DNA of 25,000 nt, from the NCBI GenBank assembly GCA_903813345.2, contig CAIIXF020000266.1, positions 1 to 25,000 on the forward strand, in the 5' to 3' direction. The notes beneath the pieces are model-generated. The model had not been told where the DNA came from. It did not search any database and worked only from the letters and a program-made list of their open reading frames with translations. The translations under genes were made by a program, and so were the position numbers. Shown piece after piece: positions 1 through 10,500 of the stretch; position 1 is the first letter of the stretch, and each line of letters starts with the position of its first letter. This stretch comes from Owenia fusiformis (Eukaryota; Annelida; Polychaeta; Sabellida; Oweniidae).

Positions 1-949
1 ATTAATATAATATCTATTTTATCCACGAGAGCATTTGTGCCCAGCATTAGTAACACTGAAATTTGATAACCAAAATGAGCTGAAACCAACGGATAACATG
101 AGTTTTTTCAATGGGAAAATAACACGGGAAATATTAATTTTAGAGGAACTCAGTTTTCCTTTCAAAAACTAATTTATTGTTATGCATTGAACATTGTAAA
201 AAAATGACTGCAATTTTGGTGAAAATGAGGTTATTAGATAATTAAGTTATTGGAAATATCATTAAAAAAGAGGTCAACATCTTTGAAAAAGTATGTCGAT
301 AGGTTGATTGTTAGCTAATTATCCGATAGCCTTTATTATGATAAATTGTGTATGCCTTTTCTTCGAGATAATGAATGGTTCTAAAAGACATACCCGTCTT
401 CGTGGTCAGAGAATAGCCTTATTTAAGATATAACCGTGTGAAATTGTTTGCTAACCTACCTGAACATTACCTAAAATTCATTCATTTTCACAGGTTAGGT
501 TTTCAAGCACGCCTATTTTATAAAGTCACTTATAGGTTTCCATAAAAATGCTTTTTTTGTATCTCTTCCCCTAAGGTGTCGCTAGTGTACAATGTAGCTG
601 TTTGCAGATTTGGCGACATCTTTTTTAATTGATAATGATAATATTAAGCATGCTCAATGGTTGCTCCAATATCTGTAGTAATAAGATAATACTGATGCTC
701 TGAAAATTAAAATAGTTCACTCCAACGATTATTCACAACCATTTAATTAAATAAGATCTTTAAAAGGAGGGTGTAAAATCGAAACGCCAACCTATACGTA
801 TGACCTATCGCCCATACAAATGCATCGCCTAAATATTTTCCGTTCACGTTTAGGTTGTGAAAAACATTGCAAGCTTAAACTCCCTATTATTGGAACTCAA
901 CGTCGATTTCTAGACAATCAACTGTTTTACTGTAAATAAAAGAACTTAA
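1..949. other. No gene or element recognised
   Basis: AT-rich sequence without a convincing reading frame. An imperfect hairpin (AACCTACCTG near 454 with CAGGTTAGGTT near 492) is the only local structure I noted. Confidence 0.5.
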
Positions 950-1685
950 AGGAGTGGTATCGATATGGAGAACTGAATTCAACAATGTTTTTCTCTTAAA
1001 CCAATCATTAAAAACATTCTGTAAAAAACATGGTATTTTATGTAATGTTGACTAATTTACAACAATTTAATGCGAAAATTATTTAGAAATATTTTATATA
1101 ACTGTTTTTGTTAACATTTTTTGTTTTTCTAGTGCAATTATTTTTGCTCCTTTCTACCAATTCTTGAGAATGAAATAAAATGTCCTTCCGAACCTTGTTG
1201 GAACAAAATAGCATATACAACATGTTTTTAGACCTCTCAATATTATAGTTATACAAAGGAATTTTTGGTTGATTTTAAAAAGGTATTCAAAGAATTAAAA
1301 CAAAATCCCCCCAAAATAGATAAAAATCAAGATAAACATTTTATTTCATTAACAAGATAATTTTTTAAAATCAACCAAAATCTCCTTTGTACAATTACAA
1401 TATTGAGAGACCTAAACATGTTGTGTTTATGTCGTTTTGTTCCAATGAGGTTCGGAAAGATGTTTCATTTCACTCTGGAAACATGATATCAAGAACAAAA
1501 CAAGTGTTTGATGTGTTTTCTAAAACAATATAGATGAAATTATATATATATTTTTCCAATTATATTGTTACCATTCAAATGATGACCATTAAATTGACAA
1601 TGTGTGAAATTTTCAGAATTTTTTGATGACTGGTTTAAGAGAAACGTGTGTTCAAAAAGTTCGCCATATCGATACCCATCTTTTA
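950..1685. mobile_element. Foldback element or old MITE with arms of about 330 bp
   Basis: The sequence GGTATCGATATGG near 954 returns inverted near 1662-1674. Further paired blocks include TCTCTTAAACCA (991) with TGGTTTAAGAGA (1631), CCTTCCGAACCT (1183) with AGGTTCGGAAAG (1448), CATGTTTTTAGACCTCTCAATAT with its inverse near 1400-1420, and TTTTGGTTGATTTTAAAA (1263) with TTTTAAAATCAACCAAAA (1363). The loop is about 70 bp. The arms are diverged, no frame of note lies inside, and the termini and target duplication are not clear. Confidence 0.75.
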
Positions 1686-1689
1686 CCTA

Positions 1690-2785
1690 CAAAGACTCTA
1701 TGTAATTCAAAAAGGTTGAACACGGGAATAAAATAGGAATAATATTAACTATTTTTTATATTTTTGGAATAGAGATGTTTACTGATCTAAACGGAGGAAC
1801 TGCTTTCCGAGGACACACCAAATATACAATGGGATAGTTTATCATAATGTGTAACTGAGTCAGTGTTAATCTACTTAATGCCACGTTCTCTGATTGTTGA
1901 AGTATGTGAAGGATTGATGATATTGAGTAATAAATTCTGGGAGTATCATACTGTATTTATCAGATTACAATTAACTGTTATCACTATTCAAATAAATGCC
2001 TTGTATCGTTTCTAAATCGCATTCAAACAAGAGTCAAAATTCTCCTAAAAACGTTTCATACGTTGAGTATCAATATAGGTTAGTTTTTTCTTTCTATTAT
2101 TAACTTTTGATTGTGATATCTATTATGGAAGCTCAGTAGAGAGGTAGTGCTGCAACTGCACAAGCAAAACAGCACAAGGGCTGTGCAGTTTACAGATCTG
2201 ATAAATCAGAATATTTCAATAATTATGTCACGATTGCTTGTTTTGTGTGGGATTTGCACTTGTGCCAGTTAATTTATCTTCATGTTATAGATAAACATAT
2301 TGCAATATATGAAAATTATCCTTCTTTCACTTCAGCGTTGACTCTGCTCTTGGAATCCTGGGATTATTGGCAGCTTTCCGACTCTTAAGTAAGTTACTTT
2401 TTCAAATAATTTATGACAATTAGTAATCTGATCCACTTCTGTCTTTGATTTGTTTTTAGTTGTAAATGTCGTTTTTTGTTTTGCAAGTTTCAAACTACAA
2501 AAGAAAGTGTCCAAAATATCAACAGAAATAAAAAATGTTCATGCGACGGATACATGTAGCTTATGTTAAACAAATTAATATGTATAAATAAATGTTGTCA
2601 ATTCTGGCTATAGTTTAAGGTATTAAGATCGACTTCAATTTGAATTATTGTTTTTTTTAAAAATCATTTCTATGTTTCTAAACTTATGGAGGGGATGTAT
2701 ATGTGATTGTTCAAAGACTCATTTCAAAACATTAGATGATGGACACATGAAATGAACTCAACAAATATATGTTTCTAAACTGTAT
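1690..2785. other. No gene recognised
   Basis: No supported frame. Around 2152-2271 the sequence AACTGCACAAG recurs inverted as TGTGCAGTT (about 2182) and as CTTGTGCCAGTT (about 2260), suggesting a small decayed inverted-repeat element. Confidence 0.4.
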
Positions 2786-2789
2786 GTTT

Positions 2790-3170
2790 AAAACTTGGGT
2801 CTGAGCTTAATTTTTCCGCATTTTGCAAAATTAATGATTATTCAGCCAGCCATGACTCCCTGTGAATGAATGATACTCCATTGCAAAGAGGAGTAATTTG
2901 GCTTGTTGGTACATTGAATGAAAAGGATGCAGGCAGCATTGGTTTTAATTTATGTTTTCTTCCAATATTGCATAGGGTTCCGTACACGCGTACACTGAGT
3001 TTTGCGATGTTTATAACTTGGTCCCAAGCTAATTTTGGCCCACTTTGCAAATGGAATGATTACTCGCCCAACCATGACCAAATATCCAGGAATGATATAT
3101 CATTGTAAAGAGGAGACATATGGCTTTATGGTGCATTGAATGAAATCAATGATATTATCACTTGTTTTGT
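2790..3170 (+). repeat. Degenerate direct duplication with period about 220 bp
   Basis: Two successive blocks share AACTTGG...AAGCTTAATTTT, CATTTTGCAAA..AATGATTA, CAGCCAACCATGAC, ATTGTAAAGAGGAG and GGTRCATTGAATGAAA. The second copy begins near 3015. Short open frames across it on both strands do not resemble known proteins. Confidence 0.6.
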
Positions 3171-4005
3171 GCTTTTCCGAGATAACAATCTGTTGCGTTT
3201 TTTTTATACGCACTGTATATCTGTGAGATACGGAAATGCCTAAAAGGCCCCATTTAATCCAATAATTCTTACAAGACTGAAATCACATTGAATAGTTAAC
3301 ATTTTTCCAGAACTTATTGTTAAAAACAATTACCGCGTTTGTGATGTTTGTCAGCTGGAAGACTGATTGATATATTAATCAAACAGATACGAAACGTCAT
3401 TCTAGCTTTGTGGCACGGCAATGCTTTCAAATGATATATGATATCAGGGAAGTACATGTAGTGGCCTTGGCTTGAAGTTGTATATGGCATTTTATGGGTC
3501 TGATTGATAACGTTAGGGGGTTCAAAATTCAGTACGGAGTGACATGATAAAGCAAATGAAATGTACACTTTAAAAGTCATAATATTTTATTGCATTACGA
3601 GATATCTCGATTACATGGGGTCAGTGCTCCTACAGTAGCCCAGATAACTCAACTAAAATGTAAACATTTTCGTCATTTACATCAAGAAATGATGAATATT
3701 TATCAAAACTTAACGAAACCTAGATTCTCCTCGACTACTTTTTTGAATGTCGCCTATGGTAGCGCCATTTCTTCTTATACTGTTGCCCATCGCACTGCCC
3801 TGCACCTGGTACTACTTTTTAAATTGATTAAACTGAAGTTGGCTCAAACTTCGACGTTGATGTTTTTCAACCGGGTTGGATTGGTGAGCTTTTAACTTAG
3901 AGATATCCTTGATGCTTAAGGGTTGTAAGAGTCATATAGCGCTTACACCCAATGCTACATTTTATTGTGCAATAGCACAATTCAATCTGACATATCAATG
4001 TCCAA
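3170..4005. other. No gene recognised
   Basis: Contains a 101-codon open frame (3590-3895, plus strand, no ATG-led match to any family I know) that I treat as chance. It is upstream of the transporter and may hold its promoter. Confidence 0.4.
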
Positions 4006-4009
4006 CGGG

Positions 4010-4170
4010 GAGGGACGGAGGGGATTTCCAAAGTTCAGACTTTGTATCGGGTCACGCGGTATCTATGTGATAGATTCTAGGACCATGCTATCTATGTGAC
4101 AGCTTCTAGGACCATGTAGGAAAAGCTAAGGGGAAGCCCCTGATATCTAGTAATATCAAATAATCATATC
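4010..4170 (+). repeat. Dispersed repeat, copy 1 (uninterrupted)
   Basis: Shares CCAAAGTTCAGA.TTTGTAT.GGGTCACGC, TTCTAGGACC and AAGGGGAAGCCCCTGATA with the copy at 10431-10975. Inside it a segment of about 29 bp (CTATCTATGTGAYAG.TTCTAGGACCATG) is duplicated in tandem. It lies about 200 bp upstream of the transporter start codon, so it may overlap the promoter or 5' untranslated region. Confidence 0.75.
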
Positions 4171-4374
4171 AAAGTAGTTTAATTCGATGAAAACTAAAAA
4201 CATCAAAATCGGGAGTTACCGTACGCCATTTTGAAAGAAAAGGTAACGACCGTTACCTTCTCCGGTGAACAGGGAGATTTATAGGAAGATATCTTTAACA
4301 AAACAAACACATATTGACATTGTGTTGAGTAGTGACAGAAAATGAATACGTAATCACTTATGTTACATTATAGA

Positions 4375-4546
4375 ATGGGTATAAAAGAGTTGTTCCAGCC
4401 CACTCTATACACGGCTGTCAAGAGACGCTGGTGGCTGTTGGTAACCAATGTAATAGAGCTACTCTTGTTCTCAGCACTAATGTTCGGCTGGTCCGCCCTC
4501 ATGCTAACTCTTAAGGAGGAAGGATTCTATTCAGAATTATGCACAG
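4375..4546 (+). CDS. SLC43A1/2-like: SLC43-like exon 1 (residues 1-57)
   Basis: Encodes the cytosolic start, the RRWW signature and the first transmembrane helix (about residues 16-42, through [10 protein letters not shown]), then EEGFYSELC as in LAT3. The donor GTAATT follows one base of the split Asp codon (phase 1). Any untranslated upstream exon is not identified. Confidence 0.9.
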
Positions 4547-7500
4547 GTAATTTTATTTTATTTTTGTTGATCGTATGCATTCTTGCTTGCATTGCACAAT
4601 TGACATGATTTGCTTGCATAATTGACTCTTGAAATTCGATGCAAGTATCCAATATGGAATAAATGATTCGAATGATTTTGATTCACAGTACTCATATCAT
4701 TTTATCAATACTTTGTATTTTCATTTCAGATTCAGCTGAGAATTCTACAAGCCTCAATAGCACATTGGGAAACATAACCATAGTTCCTGAAATAGAAATT
4801 GTCGACCCCACTTCCGGCAACTTCAGTTACTTGATAAACCAATCAGATTCAAGTAGTAGGAGGCTGTTAAGTGCACCGCCCCCTGGTGTCAGTAGTTCTG
4901 GCATTGGATGCTCTGCTCAAGATCAAATGCTCAACTTAGTATTCACAGTATGTTTTTCATGTGTTATCCTCACATTCATTATCAACATCAATCGTAACTT
5001 ATGCCCTATTTAACCCATTTTTGTTGAAAAGGTCGGCCATTTTAGAACGATTTCATGCGAGATGGTCATTATTTCAATTATAATATAATCATTGTTTTGG
5101 GTCACCCTGTACATCAAATATTCATGTTTTCTTGGAAATTGAAGTCAGAATGTACACTATTTGGTTCTGAATTCTAGGGCTGCATCATTTAATTTCATAG
5201 CTTAACTTCTTGTATAAGAAACACATCGATATCAGCCACTATATAAAGGGGCTACTTAGGGACAAGAGATGGTTTATGCTGAATTTGTACCATACGTATC
5301 CTTTATATTTCCAGGTTGGTAATTCCTTGATGAGTGTAGCAACATTTCCCATTGGACTCCTTCAGGACAGGTTTGGCTATAGGATCATGCGTCTCATAGG
5401 CAGTGTGCTCTTCTCTGCCTCTTGTGTGGTCATGAGCTTCGCTAATCAATGTAAGATACATAAATGTCAGAGAAATTAAACTCGATCTTGAACCATAAGC
5501 ATGATCATCCTTTTATATTGCCCTTATTGGCCTTGGTTGGGTATGAAACTGAAGAAGATTAAGATTTAGGTCACTATATAAATCAATAGATATTGGGATT
5601 CTAGCCTCGGAAACGGAATAAAAGTAATCAAAATAGATTTGACAGTATGCTGGCATTTGATTATCACATCTTATTATGTTGTACCATCCGTCAATGATTG
5701 TTGTTTTTATAGCCTTCTCTTGGATCCTGTTTCCTGCCCTTGCCATCAACGGTATCGGTGGTATCATGGTGACCTTCACATCTTTACAGGTGTGTTTAAC
5801 TTATTCTAAGACTTATGGGACAATCCTCGTATTTAAAAAACTCTATATTTGGCAGTAGGGAAGAATAAGAAATCAGGTGACAAAAGTTTTTATTTGAAAC
5901 TAAAATTACTAAATCACTTTTCACTAAAATTCATGTAATTTCTGAAATCCTATATACAGCCAATATAATTGTTTCATATTCTTTTCAGATTCCAAATCTG
6001 TTTGGGCACATGAGGGCCACGATGTTAGGTCTGTTAATTGGTGCTTATTCATCTGCAGCTGTAGTCTTCCCCGGAATAAAGGTATACCTAACATTAAAAT
6101 GTTTGTATGCTTTTTCAGTTCAGCACGACCGGTCATCCATGTAGCCGTAGTGGCATCATCAATGAAGGGTTATTCACCTTTTGTAGCTTCTAAAGTTTCT
6201 AAGCATTAGTCTTCAGTTTCTTATCAATAATTTGTCTTTAATTTCGGATTATTTCCTTATTATTGTCCTTTTAATTTCAATTCAATTCCATTTATTTTAT
6301 GTCCTTTTAATTTTTTCAATTTCAATTCAATTCCATTTATTTCATATATGTCCTTTTGATCTTTTTCAATTTCAATTCAATTTTATTTATTCCATATATG
6401 TCCTTTTGATTTTTTTCAATTTCAATTCAATTCCATTTATTTCATATATGTCCTTTTAATTTTTTCAATTTCAATTGAATTCCATTTATTTCATATAAGT
6501 TCCTAAGTAGTTCATAATTTAGTTGGACTTTTTCAGAAAAGTTGCTTGAGAGTTTTTTCAATTGTAATATTATCATAGGAACAGTTGATATGAATATCAG
6601 TCAATTTATAACCGATGTCACAACAGGAATTATAATGATAACCCCTGTCTAGTGACACTCCCATACACACTCCATCTTCATATTTCTGCTGGCGTAATTC
6701 ATGGATCAAACGTCCAAAACTTGATGAAAATGTCCCTACGAAAAAATCAGAATCCGCCAAAAGAAATAGATCCGCAACTGCTCTGTCAAGTTTCCTTCCT
6801 GTTGTAGACGGATCGATATACACAAATCTATAAGCTTTGTATTCATTGGTTGTCTCATTGTACACATTTGCATCGTCTGATGCTAAGTACACTAATGATT
6901 CATGTTCAGCGTTTGGAGTATGTTCATAATATCTTGCCACATGTTCCATATAAGTATGAGTTGGAACTGGAGGAGCTTCTCTGATCTTATCTCCCCGACG
7001 AATATGTACTCCTACAATTGGATGTTTGTATCCTATCCATTCTTTCGTTTTTTGTAAACGTTTCTTAAAGTTTGAATTTAATTCGTATAGATATTTTACC
7101 AGTTGGCTTACTACCCATAGCTCTGGTTGTTTATGATGACCCTGTATTTGCTTATAAAGGGTCATATTCTTGATAAAACTATATGGCATCATATCTGGGT
7201 AATCCCTAGTCCGATTGAAATTCTTTGTTGTATTGTAAAACAAGCGTACCACTTGCTCATCTGATGTCTCAATATCATCCAGTTCATACCAATCAATATA
7301 ACTTTCTCTGGTGTGGTTCCAACATTTGTCACTGGGTTCTAAAAAATATGAGCTCCATTTTCTTGGGTAGAAGTTCTTAGCGTCAATAAGTAGGACCCTC
7401 TTTGTTAATACCGCAATGCTGAGACAATATAATATGTGGTGTGTCACTGATCCTAGACCCCACACCATTGTTGGCCACTCACAGAGTAAATATTTTGCTG

Positions 7501-10500
7501 TTTTACAATCTGATGGATTCATTATTCGCTCAATATTTCTATATCTCCCAAGATAGATTCCCTAAGTAAGTATTCGATTGTATTGCGTCTTTGTGGCAGT
7601 CACCTTGTATGCAATTTTCCTGTTCGTCAAAAGCTCCGCCAACTGTTATCGTTGATTGTCGTGAGTGCCCACTTATTTTATACTGTGGTACTTGTACGGT
7701 AAATTCAATTCTCTTTTTCCACTCCTCTATTGTTAAATCATATGTCATCATAACAAAAATCACTAGCATTAATAACATTGAGAAGATTACAATATGTATC
7801 CATTTGGACATGGTTGCCGCAAGCAATTAGTATCTTGTTACAGAAAAACCTGTCGGATGAGGACACCTATTTTTATGAAACGGTTTTCAAAAAATCTTCC
7901 CTTGACAATACAATTACCATTTAAATTTTCATAAAATTTGACCATCTTATAGCTTAGTGAGAGCATCCCAAGTGCACTCCATGTAAAGGTACACATGTTT
8001 TACTCCACGAACATCAATAAGCGTCAAATTCATAGCTACATGTACTATCTATGTGAACTGTCCAGACTATATGTTAAATTTAAAATATGTAGTGTAAGAT
8101 TATACATAAAAACAATAGTAATGAGGTCAGGCCATTAATCGGGTGATAACTCTTAATCAGTTTTGCCCCGAAGCTAAAGTGTTGGAACAGCATATAACAA
8201 AATCAATTTTATGCTCATACAAATTTATAAGATACATGATGATGATATACAGCGATTTAAAAAACCTCCGATGACATAGATGATCTATTGCGTGTGAAGT
8301 GACTAATTTTCAGCTCTTGTTCGACATTGATGTCTAATCAGTGTGATATGACTAATTTTCAGGATCTTGTTTGATATTGATCCAGTCAGATTGATGTGGC
8401 TTATTTTGTCAGATCTTGTTTGACATTGATGTTTCATCGGATCAAGTGTTATGTGGCTTATTCTTTAGATTTTATTAGACACTGATATTCCATTCAGTGC
8501 CTGTTGCTTGTCACCAAATCTTGATTGACAATGATATTCCATTCAGTGTGATGTTGACTATTTTTCCGATTTGATATGACATTAATGTTCCATTCAGTGT
8601 GATATGCCTTATTTTTAGATCTTGTATGATATGGGTGTTCCAATAAGTGTAATGTGGCTAACATTAGCAACTGGAGGAGGGTGGATGTTTTTCAACACTA
8701 TCTTTAATGTCCCTAGACAGATTATACCAGGTATTTATAGCGTTTATGACGTATACAATATAATGTACAATAATAATAAACAGCCATACTATCAGATAAG
8801 ATAACTTGTACGTAAGCATGTAGAATAATAGTCATCTGCTGATTACTCCTTCCTTCCGTAATATTTGCTCTCCCAATAGACTATACAGGTTTACGGGGGA
8901 AAATTTGGAATTTTTTCCCTGGAATATCCGATTGAGAGGTTGACAGCATAGGCAAAGACCGATAGGAATACTTTTTAAATAAAGATGGCATGGTAATCGA
9001 TCTGTTTATAAATAGTCTGGATAATACTGGATTATGTTGGTGCTGCCATCTTTATATCGGCCCAGAACCTATGGTTGACAGCATTCTCTCGGGTTTTAAT
9101 GTTTTACGTTTACGCACTAGCTCTCCAAAAGCGCGTATCTCAACCTCCCTATTGTTTTGTGTTTAGCACCTGAACTACTGCCAAGTTTGTCTGAGTTGAG
9201 GAGGCTTCACAATAACAGAGGAAAGCTTTACGAGGAGGTGAGCAATTAAGGAAAACGATTTCAAAGTGGAGTTTAAACACCTTATTTCCGGATTCAAAAT
9301 ATATGTGATACAGGCAATCTTGATTAAATGATAAATATATAACTATTTATTTAAGACGTCGACTATTTCTATCTTTTCCCTTTCGCCATTTTTCACGTTC
9401 ATTCCTTTGTAATACAAGTATGGAATCTTGATTAAATGATAATTAGATAACGATATATTTAAGACGTCGACTATTTCTATCTTTTCCCTTTCGCCATTTT
9501 TCACGTTCATTCCTTTGTAATACAAGTATGGAATCTTGATTAAATGATGAATATATAACTATACAGGGTGTCAAATAAGTCCCGTCCCCCCTGCTACAGC
9601 TAAAGCCTTAACAGACAGTACCTAGTGTGATATACCATTGGAAAGATCATCCAAAGTTATGTTAACTCACCAACTCTCAAGTATTTTGGATGAAATTTAC
9701 CTATATTTTTATGATGTCTTTTATAGTTTACGTGCCCTCCTTTAAGTAGCTTTTTTGCGTCAAAATGACAAGGATATGACCTCAGAAATACGTCAAAAAG
9801 TTGATCTTTTTCGCATTCCACTTGTTACAAAATGGTTTTCAGCACTTTCCTTGCCCCTCTATTTTCTACACATCTAACCCTATCCAGAAATTGGTTAAAT
9901 TCATTGCCATAAACATATTTAGTCATCTTTTGGTCCCTTGACCTTTCTTATACCCGATTCTTAAAATCCTGCCAAATATGCCAAATTGCCATGTTTCTAG
10001 GCATATGGTCACCTCAATTGATACAATGTAATAATTTGTGAGATTGATTGACATGCGTCAGATATATGCCAATCAACGTAACTTTGGAAGACCTTTCCAA
10101 TGATATATCACACTTGGTACCAAATATCTTGGTTTTGGCTGTAGAGGGGGGGACGGGATTTATTTGACACCCTGTATATTTAAGACGTCGACTAATTTCT
10201 ATCTTTTCCCTTTGGCGCCATTTTCCACGTTTATTGCTTTGTGCAGTTACATTACGTCCATATGGTCGTCTATTCAAGGTGAGTCAGAAAGAGATGGCCA
10301 GAATCGGTCACAGGTTAAGCAAGGGGGATGAAGCCATGGAGGAGAATGGTAACCATGGTAACGGAACAACTTTACGTACTGGAGAAGGAACTGGCTACTT
10401 CATGTCGACATCAACATCAAAGTAAGCTTGAATTCCAGAGGAGGGGGGGGGGGGTACCCAAAGTTCAGAGTTTGTATTGGGTCACGCACTACCCATGTGT

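Noticed and set aside
3590-3895. 101-codon plus-strand frame
   Set aside because: No recognisable domain, no convincing splice or promoter context; length is compatible with chance.
4360-4374. Upstream in-frame ATG of the transporter
   Set aside because: Poor context (C at -3, T at +4); the ATG at 4375 has strong context and matches the family N-terminal length.
6232-6459. Plus-strand 75-codon frame
   Set aside because: It is a direct translation of the 50-bp tandem array.
6264-8663. CRISPR-like arrays
   Set aside because: Both arrays are head-to-tail tandem repeats without unique spacers, and the context is eukaryotic.
9343-9525. Minus-strand 60-codon frame with an internal repeat
   Set aside because: The protein repeat simply mirrors the 108-bp DNA repeat.
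10014-10277. Minus-strand 87-codon frame
   Set aside because: It lies across the MITE end and the tandem-repeat unit; no resemblance to a transposase.
10247-10278. Inclusion of this stretch at the 5' end of transporter exon 8
   Set aside because: It would need phase 1 from exon 7, which ends in phase 0; read in phase 0 from 10247 the frame stops after eleven codons.
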